From contig JANPCX010000053.1 of assembly GCA_031431125.1 (NCBI GenBank), forward strand, positions 1-64,000: a DNA stretch of 64,000 nucleotides, given 5' to 3'. Source of the stretch: JANPCX01 sp031431125. Lineage in GTDB: Bacteria > Pseudomonadota > Gammaproteobacteria > Burkholderiales > Burkholderiaceae_C. This document shows, piece by piece, positions 7,796 to 16,465 of the stretch. The notes under the pieces are model-generated. The model ran no database searches, was not told the origin of the DNA, and worked only from the letters and a program-made list of their open reading frames with translations. A program made the translations under genes and the position numbers. Every line of letters begins with the position of its first letter. The first letter of the stretch is position 1.

Positions 7796-9357
7796 GAGGT
7801 CCTCCGAATGCGGCTGCGCTCGGCCATGCCGTAGAGGTAGTCCAGGCTGTCGAAGCGGTAACTCTCGAACTCGATGCCGTTGTGATCGGCCAGGTGGATG
7901 CGCGGCTGGCCGAAGTCCAGGCGTGGCAGCAGGTAGTAGTCCAGGGCCGCCTGGTTGCTGTCGTCCAGCCTCACGGCGACCGTGATGTCCGGCGTCAGGC
8001 TGGTGTCGAAACGCACCTTCCATCGACGGCGGCCGTTTTCGAGCAACTGGCAACGCGAGAGCACCAGCGAGACGGTGAACTCGCGGTTGACGGTGAGCAG
8101 GTCAGTCGCCGGATCGCGCACAACCGCACCGCCCACCTGGGTGATCATCTGTTCCGTTTGGCCGACGATCTCTGGATGAAGGCGGCGCAGGAACTGGTTC
8201 ACCTCCAGATACTGGTAGTCCCGATCCGGGGTGAAGCCCACCGTCTGGTAGGCACGCAGCAGGCTGCCAAATCGGTGCGCATAGGCCGCCGCTGACGGTA
8301 TCCCTTCGGCCTCGTCGATGACCAGGCCCGAGAGGTAGCCGTGCTGCTGGAACAGCCGCCGCAGTCTCTCGATCAATTCGTCGTTGCTGAACCGGTGGGC
8401 TCGCTCGCGCAGGATGCCTTGCGCCGTGTAGAACAGGTCCGGCGACACGATGCCCGCGAATGCCCCTTCCTTCTTGATCCACATCTCGGGGTTGTTGACC
8501 ACGCGGTGTTTCTTGAGCTTGAAGGAGCGCCGGTTGTAGACGTTATTGCCGATGTATTTTTCATTCGTCAATACCTCGCGTACCGTGGAGCGCGTCCAGT
8601 CCCGCCCGAGGTCGGTGCGGATGCCCTTGGTGTTGAGCCGGTCGGCAATCTCGGATTCCGTGAGGCCGTGATCGGCGAACCAGCGGTAAATCTGGTTCAC
8701 CGTGGCCACTTCCTCGTCCGGGCCCGGCATCAAGATCACCCGGTCAGTTTGCAGGCTCTTGTGTTCGCCGCGCGAGAGCTGTGCCTTCACCGAGCCGGAC
8801 TGGTCGATCAGTACCCGGCGCAGACCATAGCCCGCTGGCCCACCTTGCCGAAAGCCGTGTTCAATCAAACGGCACTGGCCCGCGAACACCTTGGCAGACA
8901 GCTCGCGGCTGTATTCACCCGCCATCGCACGCTTGACGCCCTTGACGATGGTGGACACCGGCGAGCCATCATTCTCAAACTGCTCGGCGCAGTAAGCGAC
9001 CTGAATCCCGGCGCGACGGCAGATGTATTCGTAGTACGCGCTTTCATCCGCGTCCTGAAACCGGCCCCAGCGGCTGACGTCATACACGAGAATGATCTGG
9101 AAGTCGGCTTTACTGGCTTGAACGTCCTCAATTAGCTGCTGAAGCGCGTGCCTGCCGTCAATACGCAGGCCGCTCTTTCCTTCGTCGGCATAGGTTCGGA
9201 CGATCTCGATATTGCGCCTGGCGGCGTATTCGCGGATTTTGTCGCCTTGATTCTCTGTCGAGTATTGCTGGTGCTCGGTGGACATACGCACGTATTGCGC
9301 ACCGCGAAGCACTGCTTTTGGCACCTGTGGAATTGGAGACGATTCGTTCGATTGCAT
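7792..9357 (-). CDS. Large serine recombinase
   Basis: 521 residues from the ATG giving MQSNESSPIP; longer upstream frames lack a ribosome site. The resolvase/invertase domain spans ~18-165, with the nucleophile S26 in YVRMSTEHQ and the arginine-rich DVSRWGRFQDADESAYY region. A recombinase domain (VNQIYRWFADHGLTESEIADRLN...) with DNA-binding helices follows. The C-terminal 200 residues lack a clear zinc-ribbon coil and are beta-rich. It would excise or integrate its own element. It is coupled to two ParB-like genes downstream and preceded by a zinc-cluster gene. Confidence 0.9.
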   Translation of the reverse strand: MQSNESSPIPQVPKAVLRGAQYVRMSTEHQQYSTENQGDKIREYAARRNIEIVRTYADEGKSGLRIDGRHALQQLIEDVQASKADFQIILVYDVSRWGRFQDADESAYYEYICRRAGIQVAYCAEQFENDGSPVSTIVKGVKRAMAGEYSRELSAKVFAGQCRLIEHGFRQGGPAGYGLRRVLIDQSGSVKAQLSRGEHKSLQTDRVILMPGPDEEVATVNQIYRWFADHGLTESEIADRLNTKGIRTDLGRDWTRSTVREVLTNEKYIGNNVYNRRSFKLKKHRVVNNPEMWIKKEGAFAGIVSPDLFYTAQGILRERAHRFSNDELIERLRRLFQQHGYLSGLVIDEAEGIPSAAAYAHRFGSLLRAYQTVGFTPDRDYQYLEVNQFLRRLHPEIVGQTEQMITQVGGAVVRDPATDLLTVNREFTVSLVLSRCQLLENGRRRWKVRFDTSLTPDITVAVRLDDSNQAALDYYLLPRLDFGQPRIHLADHNGIEFESYRFDSLDYLYGMAERSRIRRTS

Positions 9358-9497
9358 AGACCCGGTTGCTGAGTGATTGGCGGTCTCGGGTCTGCTGCTC
9401 TTCAATAAGCCCACCGCCGCAAAAAACAAACTTTGCGCCAGCAGAAACGATTGGACTGTTGCCATGCAGGATGTCGAGAACACCTTTGGAAGCGAAG

Positions 9498-9998
9498 TTA
9501 CGGGTAACCGGCCGTGGTGTCGATCAAATCCTCTCTTGACGCGTCCATCTTGCGCGGACACGGGACGGCCACCGGCGTGATCTCCACGACGCACGAATCG
9601 CCGTTTTCCCTGGGAAATGATGGATGCCGCTTGATTCGGTATAGCCCTGTAGGCAGCTCGCACACGTCCATCTTTGCAAGATTGGCATATCGGCCCTGAT
9701 CCTTGTCCTTTTCCCGATCTCTCGACCGCTGCTGCTCGCGGTTGCGTGATTCGTACTCGGGACTGGCATCGCGATAGTCGCGCCAGTAGTCTTTATTTCG
9801 ATCCGACCATGCTTGCTGGGCGGCACGCTGGTTGACGCGGTAGTCTGGATCGGACTGGAGCTTGGCCCGTTGCCACTGACGCTTGCGAGCGCGCTGACAG
9901 TCAGGCGCGGAACAATAGGCCTGGTCGGGAACTTGCGGGCGCGGCTCGAACGGCTCGCCACAGCAGGCGCAGCATTGGGGCATCGTCGGGATCTCCAT
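9498..9998 (-). CDS. Recombinase-associated zinc-cluster protein
   Basis: 166 residues. The N-terminus has a compact cysteine cluster (CCACCGEPF... YCSAPDCQRARKR), with spacing fit to bind one or two zinc ions, followed by a strongly basic, aromatic stretch (QRAKLQSDPDYRVNQRAAQQAW and DYWRDYR) likely to contact DNA. A charged, low-complexity linker leads to a C-terminal domain of about 55 residues. I recall proteins of this build directly upstream of large serine recombinases in proteobacteria, which fits its place 141 bases before the recombinase start. It may be an accessory DNA-binding factor; this is inference. Confidence 0.65.
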   Translation of the reverse strand: MEIPTMPQCCACCGEPFEPRPQVPDQAYCSAPDCQRARKRQWQRAKLQSDPDYRVNQRAAQQAWSDRNKDYWRDYRDASPEYESRNREQQRSRDREKDKDQGRYANLAKMDVCELPTGLYRIKRHPSFPRENGDSCVVEITPVAVPCPRKMDASREDLIDTTAGYP

Positions 9999-10194
9999 GC
10001 AGAAGCCGCATGAGATCGCAACTGGGCAACGTGCTTGATGCTGTCGGGCTTATGCGCGAAATTTCTAAATGAATTCCAGCGCGTCGCCTAGTAAAGAATT
10101 GGGTATGTCGGCCGTGCAGGCTGTGGCATCACCACCGCCCTATGCAGTAGAGCCACCGGGATTGACCGGTGCACTTTTTCAACGGGCCGGGGTG

Positions 10195-10461
10195 TCAGGA
10201 ATGATGGGAGCGGCCATCGTCGCTACCTGGCCTGTGAGAATGCGGTTGGTCGAGATGCAAATTCAACCGCTCGGTGTTCCCGGAGGCGTCCACCGCGCTG
10301 AAATAGGCCTCGTAGGCGCGGTGGAATTCTTCCGGGCAAACGGCGATGCAGTATTGAATGGTTCGCACGTGGGCGTGTTCCAGGCCATTGCACGACGCCA
10401 GCGCGAGAATGGCCTCATGGGCTTGTTTTTCGATGCCTGGAGGTAAGTGGGACTGGCGCAT
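10195..10461 (-). CDS. Hypothetical protein of the recombinase unit
   Basis: 88 residues from an ATG with AAGGA 9 bases upstream; an alternative GTG at 10491 would add 10 residues. A helical segment (KQAHEAILALASCNGLEHAHVRTIQYCIAVCPEEF) is followed by a histidine- and aspartate-rich tail. I do not recognise it. It follows the 10482-11177 gene closely on the same strand and likely shares its transcript. About 195 bases separate it from the zinc-cluster gene. Confidence 0.5.
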   Translation of the reverse strand: MRQSHLPPGIEKQAHEAILALASCNGLEHAHVRTIQYCIAVCPEEFHRAYEAYFSAVDASGNTERLNLHLDQPHSHRPGSDDGRSHHS

Positions 10462-10481
10462 GATGGACATTCCTTGATCGG

Positions 10482-11177
10482 TCAGCGCCACAGGTCGCCC
10501 GTTCCCATGGCCACCCCGCGATCCACGCGTGGCGTCGGAGGCATTGGCAGCACGATTTCATCGAGGTCATCAAATGCTTGCGTATCGGGGAAGTCGTCGT
10601 CGACATTTCCGTTGCGCTCGGACGGATGCCGCTGAGGTGGTTCTGATGGGCCGCATGGCGAGCGGCCAGCCCCAGGCTCGCAAGTCGTCAGACCGCCATC
10701 TGGAAGTTCAATCGATACTCGTTTCACCACGGTGCCCGTCGCCTGTTGGTCGTCCGCAATCGAGGGCTGGGCTTTGACGGTCAAACGCATCGACTGGCAA
10801 AGTCGCTGCAGTTCCAGGGAAGAGCGAAAGAGGGAGAGCTTGCGTAGCTGGGCAATCGCCTGCTCCAGCACCTCGGCTGGGACGGCACTCAATCCGCCAG
10901 CGACACCTTGGCGCAAGGTTTGCTCCACGATGACCAAATGCACGGCCCGTGTGCGCATGCCCTTGTCGGCATTCAACGCACTTGTCAGCGCTGTGGTGCG
11001 AGCGTCGAATGGGAGGCTCCGCGACGCTGGCGGCGGTAAGCGCGCACTGATGTGCTGAGGCTTGGCGCAAGCCACGGAAGCCCGTGGCTTCGATCCGAAT
11101 GCATGCAGCCGACGCCAAACCCCCGAAAAAAAGACGTCCCATATGTCGCCCGGCAATTTCATCTCGATTCCCGTCAT
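10482..11177 (-). CDS. Hypothetical protein, first gene of the recombinase-ParB unit
   Basis: About 231 residues from an ATG with AGAAGGA 7 bases upstream. Residues ~50-130 are helical (ALNADKGMRTRAVHLVIVEQTLRQGV, then EVLEQAIAQLRKLSLF). The C-terminal third is disordered, with proline- and aspartate-rich stretches. No known motif is seen. Being the most upstream gene on this strand before the divergent regulator at 11513, it probably carries the promoter of the leftward unit in front of it. It could regulate the recombinase; no direct evidence. Confidence 0.5.
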   Translation of the reverse strand: MTGIEMKLPGDIWDVFFSGVWRRLHAFGSKPRASVACAKPQHISARLPPPASRSLPFDARTTALTSALNADKGMRTRAVHLVIVEQTLRQGVAGGLSAVPAEVLEQAIAQLRKLSLFRSSLELQRLCQSMRLTVKAQPSIADDQQATGTVVKRVSIELPDGGLTTCEPGAGRSPCGPSEPPQRHPSERNGNVDDDFPDTQAFDDLDEIVLPMPPTPRVDRGVAMGTGDLWR

Positions 11178-11420
11178 CTTTGATCCTTCTTGGTTTTCGT
11201 GCTGCCCCACCGTGCCGATGGCGCCAGGAGGTTCCGCCACGGCGAAAACGCTGGAGCGGTTCGTTAAGATTCAAGCGAACTCAGCACCCGATGCTTTCCC
11301 CGACCCGTTACAGAACTTCAGAGATCAGCTTTCATTGCGCTTTGTGCGTTAAACGCTTTTGACGCACAAGTTAATTTAACTATCTTGACGGGTAGGGGTC
11401 AAGTTCTCCGAGCGTGATCT

Positions 11421-11451
11421 CACCCTGTAAGCCCTTACAGGGTGATTTTTT
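11421..11451 (+). terminator. Hairpin before the receiver-regulator gene (terminator or attenuator)
   Basis: A perfect 11-base stem (CACCCTGTAAG with CTTACAGGGTG, 2-base loop) is followed by ATTTTTTAT. It sits in the divergent gap, 60 bases before the chosen start at 11513, with no rightward gene just upstream. It may therefore attenuate the regulator's own transcript or act as an operator. Confidence 0.65.
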
Positions 11452-11512
11452 ATAAACCATGCCTTACAAAGCGTTCTTCGCAACGTTGTGTTTGGCGCCT
11501 TTTAGGCGAAAT

Positions 11513-12376
11513 ATGTCAGCCGACACTCACAACGAAATGGCGATGCAAACCCGCACGCTGATACGCGATGCTGTTCAGGCAGCACTGACCGCCGCTGGAT
11601 TTGAAAAAGGGGAACACAACAAACAACTACAGCAGGTGCTGGACATCACGCACAGTGCCGCCTATCGCAAGCTCACCACCGAGGCGGGTTGGAGCGATTC
11701 AGACCTGGCCGCAGTAGCGTCCGGCTTGAAAATTCCGATCAAGCGCTTGCTGGCAGCGGCATCCGGCGTTGCCATGGATGCCGAATGGGTCGCCGCGAAG
11801 ATGCACATCAACGGTTTGGTGTGTGATTGCCTGGTTCAACTTGGCGGCCCGGTCACCCAGGACGCCTACAGCGAATTCGTGGCTTACGAGATGGGCACGG
11901 GTGTCAGGCATGTTGCTCAATACGAAGAGGCGGCTGGATTTTCCGACCTGCAGCGGGTATTGCGTGTTGAGTTGGTGCCCAGGCAGCACCGTCCACTGAA
12001 AGTGGCCTTACTTGAAGACGACCGAGACGCCCTGGAGGTGGCCCGAATCGAACTCAAGCAAAAGGGGCTTCACCCCGTGCCATTCCGATCCGCGGCTGAA
12101 CTCGAAGCGCAGATCGGTTCACAGCAGTTCGATGTGATCGTCCTGGACTGGTGGATTGACGGCGCTGATGTCGGTGATCTGATCGTCAAGATCAGAAACA
12201 GCGCGATGAATTCCACCAGCAGCATCGCGGTGGTCACTGGCGAATTTCGAGCAGGCGGTAACGCCCGCGAGGACGTGATCGAAAAATTTATTACCGAATA
12301 CAAAATAAAAACTTATCTGAAACCCGCACGTTGGTCACTGCTCGCAGCAGAGTGGCAAACCAATATTAGGGTTTAG
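11513..12376 (+). CDS. BetR-like HTH and receiver-domain regulator
   Basis: 287 residues from an ATG with AGGCG upstream; an earlier ATG at 11459 lies against the hairpin's T-run and lacks a ribosome site. The N-terminus (residues ~12-75: LTAAGFEKGEHNKQLQQVL, then YRKLTTEAGWSDSDLAAVA) resembles the BetR-type helix-turn-helix. From ~160 a response-regulator receiver follows: KVALLEDDRDALEVA, phospho-acceptor D212 in VIVLDWW, VVTGEF and a lysine in TYLKPA. HTH before receiver is the reverse of the usual order. It likely answers to the hybrid kinase two genes downstream. Confidence 0.75.
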   Translation: MSADTHNEMAMQTRTLIRDAVQAALTAAGFEKGEHNKQLQQVLDITHSAAYRKLTTEAGWSDSDLAAVASGLKIPIKRLLAAASGVAMDAEWVAAKMHINGLVCDCLVQLGGPVTQDAYSEFVAYEMGTGVRHVAQYEEAAGFSDLQRVLRVELVPRQHRPLKVALLEDDRDALEVARIELKQKGLHPVPFRSAAELEAQIGSQQFDVIVLDWWIDGADVGDLIVKIRNSAMNSTSSIAVVTGEFRAGGNAREDVIEKFITEYKIKTYLKPARWSLLAAEWQTNIRV

Positions 12377-12396
12377 ATTTTTAATAGAAATAAACC

Positions 12397-12831
12397 ATGA
12401 GCAAAACACATTCCGTGAACTTTGTTGTTCGTGACTATGAATGCGATCAAGGTCAGGGCGTCAATAACGCGGTCTATTTGAATTACCTTGAACACTCGCG
12501 TTTTGAATACATTCGCAAATTTCTAGGCTGGGATGTTCAGAATCTTCTGAATAACAATATTGCATTTGTGGTCCAGCGGATAGAGATTGATTTCAAGCGC
12601 TCACTGGCGAGTAATGATGAATGTGTTGTTGAAAGTACATTATCCCGACTGGGGCAGCGGCAATTCAAATTCGAGCAGAACATTTACTTTTCCAACACGC
12701 CCACCGGCGTAGCAAGGAAAACAGTCGCGACCGCGATTGTCATCTGCACGGCGATCAACACAAAAACCGGAAAATCTGAAACCCCGCCCATGCTTGAAGA
12801 GCTGCTTCAGGATTTCCCAATGATCGCCTGA
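12397..12831 (+). CDS. Acyl-CoA/acyl-ACP thioesterase, hot-dog fold
   Basis: 144 residues of the 4-hydroxybenzoyl-CoA thioesterase (YbgC/FadM-like) type. The signature near the N-terminus, VRDYECDQGQGVNNAVYLNYLEHSRFEYI, has the catalytic-type aspartate D17, an asparagine where the family often has HV, and the long hot-dog helix. The strands FVVQRIEIDFKRSL and the core GQRQFKFEQ follow. It would hydrolyse acyl thioesters in the cytosol. It begins 20 bases after the regulator and ends one base before the kinase start. A second thioesterase lies on the other side of the kinase, so the pair probably belongs to one signalling pathway. Confidence 0.8.
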   Translation: MSKTHSVNFVVRDYECDQGQGVNNAVYLNYLEHSRFEYIRKFLGWDVQNLLNNNIAFVVQRIEIDFKRSLASNDECVVESTLSRLGQRQFKFEQNIYFSNTPTGVARKTVATAIVICTAINTKTGKSETPPMLEELLQDFPMIA

Positions 12832-12832
12832 T

Positions 12833-15160
12833 GTGAAATCCTTGAATTTCTTCTCTTCCCTGCTTCAAACTGAAAGTAAATGCCGCATCATGCTGAATAT
12901 GATTCGCGTGATGCTGCTTGTATTTTTATTTCCAATCTCCACGGAATCATTTTCTGGAGAGATCTTTAAGTCACAACCAGATAAGAGTCAGAAACTCAAC
13001 GAAGCACTCTATTATCTTGATGATCCAGGCGGTAACTACACCATTGAAGAGGTCAGCGCGGGCCGGCGGGGAGTTTTTGAGCCACTGGTCAAGCCCAATT
13101 ATGGTTTTGGCTTCAAAGGTGTTCGCTGGGTTCGCTTCAAGATTGATATGTCCAGCGATTCTGGTAAAGATTGGTTTCTCCAGCAGAACTATAAGCACGT
13201 TCAGAACTGGACCGTCTATTACCCTGAAGAAAAGCAGTTTAAATCAGTGAACTTGAGTGAAGACTTGCCGGTAACCGGCAGGCTTTATACCACCCCTCAT
13301 CTGGTGGTGAAGTTACCCCACCCGGGCGCTGGTGAAGCGATTTACTATGTGAGGTATGAGCCTAGAGGTCATGCTCTGAATATCGATTTAACAAAAATGT
13401 CCGAAAGAGGCATGGTAGAACGATTACATGCATATACGTTGACTACCGCACTATTTTTTGGGTCCATTCTTGTTCTTGTTCTGTATAACCTTCTTCTGTG
13501 CATTATGCTGAGAAGTCGGGTTTATGCCTATTATGTTTACTACCTGACATTTTTCGTTCTGGCGTTCATTTACCTGACAGGTTACGCGCCACTTTTAGTC
13601 GATCAGCTAAGCGTCCGCTGGGAACAATTTTTTGCTGCCTGCTCGTTCGCTGCCATCCACGGGATGACGCTTTCGGGGCGAAGCATTCTCAATTTGCGAT
13701 CCGCGCTACCAAGAATAGAGAAAGTATTCTGGCTTTGCGAAGGAGCTCTTTTACTCGGAGCATTAGGATCATTTTTTGTACCGGTCGGAATTCACTACGT
13801 TATATTGAATCCACTGATTTTGTGCTCCACTTTGCTCTTGTTGTTCGCAAGCCTTTTTAGGTCCATTCAAGGCTACAAACCTGCTCAGATTTATGCCGTA
13901 GGATGGATTTCATTCATTCTTTTGATGATGTGTTATTCGCTGACTTTTATTGGTTTGTTACCGCTGAACTGGTTCACCGACAATGCGGTGAAAGTCGCTG
14001 CCGTACTGGAGGCCACACTTTCCTCGATTGCATTGGCACTGCGTTTCAAGCTGGGAACAGAGATGGCGGCCAAAGCCAAAAACGCCTTTCTCGGCATGGT
14101 CAGCCATGAACTCAAAACGCCGCTTCAAACCATTGTGTCTTGCCTGGACATCATTTCCGCCGATGGCGGCGTGGTTCGAGACCAGAGCACGTTCAAGCGA
14201 CTGACTTCGGCCGCCAAGCAGCTGGAAACCCAAGTGGGCGATTTGACGGATTTCGCACACCTGGATTCGGGTCACCTCAAACTTCGTTCCTTGGACTTCA
14301 GTCCACCTGAACTGATTCGAGACATTGAAACCCAGTACCAAAGAATCGCGCAGGAAAAGCAACTTGTGCTGACCACGGAGATGGTCGAAGACCATTTTCT
14401 GATTCATGCCGATGCGCTGCGCATCAAGCAAATCGCTTCGAACCTGGTCGAGAACGCGATCAAGTACACCAAGCAGGGTTTCGTGACCATTCGACTTGCT
14501 CGATCAACGGACAAAAACAATCCAGCCTTGGTGATCGAGGTCGAGGACAGCGGCATTGGGATCGCCGAAGAACACATCAAATCGATTTATCAACCATTTG
14601 TTCAGGTTGATCAATCGTTGCAACGCAAATACCGCGGCATCGGGATGGGGTTGACCATCGTCAAAAATCTGGTGTCCTTGATGGACGGACAGATTGAAGT
14701 GGATTCAACGCTGAACAAAGGAACGGTTTTTACCGTCACCATCCCCTACAAGGCGGTCGCCGCTGAAGCAGACAGAACGGCAGCAACCAAGAGCAGGCCT
14801 GCGGCCACTAAAAAACTGTTGCTTGTCGATGATGAGCCGGAAGCCTTGGCGCTGCTCGGACAAATCATTCAATCCATGGGGCATGAAATCACCTGCAGCC
14901 CGTCAGGCCGCAATGCGCTGCTGCGGGCCCGCGTCGAGCAATATGACGCCATTTTGCTGGACGTCAACATGCCCGATCTGGATGGCATCACCGTGGCAAA
15001 AAGGTTAAGGAAATTCAAAACCTACGAGAACACACCGATTGTGTGGATCAGCGCAACGGGGCCCGCCGAGGCGGAAAAAAACGCTGCATCCGTGTTCAGT
15101 CATTTTCTTGAAAAACCAATTCACTCGGATGCGCTCCGCAGCCTGTTGATGCGAATCTGA
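12833..15160 (+). CDS. Hybrid sensor histidine kinase with 7TMR-DISM sensor
   Basis: 775 residues from GTG; an ATG at 12890 gives a cleaner signal peptide (MLNMIRVMLLVFLFPIS) and may be the true start. A periplasmic domain (~45-200) of 7TMR-DISM extracellular type precedes seven membrane segments (~205-400). The kinase core shows H425 in MVSHELKTP, N-box NLVENAIKY, G1 DSGIGI and G2 GIGMGL. The receiver at ~660-775 has VDDEPEA, phospho-acceptor D710 and the EKP lysine. No Hpt domain is visible, so phosphotransfer to the BetR-like regulator needs a partner or occurs directly. GC is lower than in the phage regions. Confidence 0.9.
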   Translation: MKSLNFFSSLLQTESKCRIMLNMIRVMLLVFLFPISTESFSGEIFKSQPDKSQKLNEALYYLDDPGGNYTIEEVSAGRRGVFEPLVKPNYGFGFKGVRWVRFKIDMSSDSGKDWFLQQNYKHVQNWTVYYPEEKQFKSVNLSEDLPVTGRLYTTPHLVVKLPHPGAGEAIYYVRYEPRGHALNIDLTKMSERGMVERLHAYTLTTALFFGSILVLVLYNLLLCIMLRSRVYAYYVYYLTFFVLAFIYLTGYAPLLVDQLSVRWEQFFAACSFAAIHGMTLSGRSILNLRSALPRIEKVFWLCEGALLLGALGSFFVPVGIHYVILNPLILCSTLLLLFASLFRSIQGYKPAQIYAVGWISFILLMMCYSLTFIGLLPLNWFTDNAVKVAAVLEATLSSIALALRFKLGTEMAAKAKNAFLGMVSHELKTPLQTIVSCLDIISADGGVVRDQSTFKRLTSAAKQLETQVGDLTDFAHLDSGHLKLRSLDFSPPELIRDIETQYQRIAQEKQLVLTTEMVEDHFLIHADALRIKQIASNLVENAIKYTKQGFVTIRLARSTDKNNPALVIEVEDSGIGIAEEHIKSIYQPFVQVDQSLQRKYRGIGMGLTIVKNLVSLMDGQIEVDSTLNKGTVFTVTIPYKAVAAEADRTAATKSRPAATKKLLLVDDEPEALALLGQIIQSMGHEITCSPSGRNALLRARVEQYDAILLDVNMPDLDGITVAKRLRKFKTYENTPIVWISATGPAEAEKNAASVFSHFLEKPIHSDALRSLLMRI

Positions 15161-15196
15161 TTGTGTTTGTGCATTGCTACCCTGAGGAAAACTCCA

Positions 15197-15667
15197 TTGA
15201 AGCCTTATCAACAAACCATCACCACGCGCTGGGCCGACATTGACGCCACCCGTCATCTTCGCCACACCGCCTACCTCGATTGGGCCACCCATGTCCGCAC
15301 CGAATGGCTCAGCGCGCAGGGTTTCACCATGCAGTCGATGGCGGAAATGCACATCGCCCCCATTCTGTTGGAAGAGAACATCAAGTACCTCAAGGAGACT
15401 TTCCTGGGGGACAGCCTCGTCATAGACATTGCATGTGTTGGCCTCAGCAGCGATGCGTCCCGGTGGCACATTCGGCAGCAATTCCGTCGAGGAGAGACGG
15501 TCTGCGCTGTCTATGAAGTCAAGGGAGCGTGGCTCGACACCGAGAAACGAAGGATTTCTCCCCCACCTGCGGGAGTGCTTGAAGCCACGGCCTTGTTGCC
15601 CAAGGCCGACGACTACGCCGATATTCCAAGTTCAACCCGTGAAAAAAATAAGGCAGCCGACGGTTGA
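15197..15667 (+). CDS. Second hot-dog thioesterase of the signalling cassette
   Basis: 156 residues from a TTG with TGAGGA 9 bases upstream; an in-frame TTG at 15161 is possible but lacks a ribosome site. RWADIDATRHLRHTAYLDWATHVRTEW is the YbgC/4HBT signature, with D14/D16 and the long helix, followed by hot-dog strands (ILLEENIKYLKETFLGDSLVI). It starts 36 bases after the kinase stop, on the same strand. Together with the thioesterase at 12397 it brackets the kinase, suggesting that an acyl thioester or released fatty acid is made, destroyed or sensed by this system. Substrate unknown. Confidence 0.8.
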   Translation: MKPYQQTITTRWADIDATRHLRHTAYLDWATHVRTEWLSAQGFTMQSMAEMHIAPILLEENIKYLKETFLGDSLVIDIACVGLSSDASRWHIRQQFRRGETVCAVYEVKGAWLDTEKRRISPPPAGVLEATALLPKADDYADIPSSTREKNKAADG

Positions 15668-15751
15668 TTTCACCCTCGCCCGCACGGCGTGCCATGGCGC
15701 AAAGCCAGGCACTGCAGCTCAAGTAAACCCGCTCGAAATGACACGCACACC

Positions 15752-16429
15752 ATGACCTCACACGTCCACCCCGGCTCCATGGGCTCCACCGAACACGATG
15801 TAGGCGGTGGGCTGTCCAAACACCGTCCCAGTCGTCACGGACATGGCGCCCACCCTGCGCAACCGCGTGTGGTGCAAGTGCCTGCGGGTGTCGGCAGCGC
15901 CAATACCCCCGACGAAACCGCCAATGAAACCCAGCGCTTGCTGCGCCGCTTGCCCACGTCGGTGAGCGTAAGCCACACGGGTGGAGCCCATGAGAGCACA
16001 GCCGCCGATGACGACCGCAACGAGTTGCAGCGGCTGCAAAAACGCCATCCCTCCGATGTGTCGCATTTGGTGAGTCTCTTCAAAGAAACCGTGGCCCGCA
16101 TGGATGCCGCAGGCGAACGCAGCCCCGGCAGCGGCGAACTCAACGGCTGGAAGAACAACTGGCTCGGTGGCACCGGGTTCCAGCCCAAGTACCTCAAGTG
16201 CGCCGACCAGGCCGCCGAGGTGATGGGTGCCCTGGCAGTGCGGGCACAAACCCGTGCCAAGTGGACCTACACCTATGAGCAACGCATTCCCGGGCCCGTG
16301 CCTCTGCACGTCTGGGTCAAAGCCCAGTCCGACAACCCGAACGACCCGGTGCTGCACCTGGATGCCTGGAACAACGAGGTGCGCATCGAGCCCGCAGCGG
16401 TACAAAACATCTCGCCCGCTAAAAAGTAA
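15752..16429 (+). CDS. Hypothetical protein upstream of vgrG
   Basis: 225 residues from ATG. The first ~60 residues are histidine-, glycine- and proline-rich and look disordered. Residues ~75-130 are helical (RNELQRLQKRHPSDVSHLVSLFKETVARM). The C-terminal ~90 residues form a compact domain with tryptophans (LNGWKNNWLGGTGF, KWTYTYEQ, VPLHVWVKAQ). No signal peptide. I do not recognise the family. Its place before a small membrane protein and vgrG suggests a T6SS cargo or effector paired with the next gene, but this is only context. Confidence 0.55.
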   Translation: MTSHVHPGSMGSTEHDVGGGLSKHRPSRHGHGAHPAQPRVVQVPAGVGSANTPDETANETQRLLRRLPTSVSVSHTGGAHESTAADDDRNELQRLQKRHPSDVSHLVSLFKETVARMDAAGERSPGSGELNGWKNNWLGGTGFQPKYLKCADQAAEVMGALAVRAQTRAKWTYTYEQRIPGPVPLHVWVKAQSDNPNDPVLHLDAWNNEVRIEPAAVQNISPAKK

Positions 16430-16465
16430 GCACAGTGATTCAGGCAACCCCCCACAGGCCCGCCC

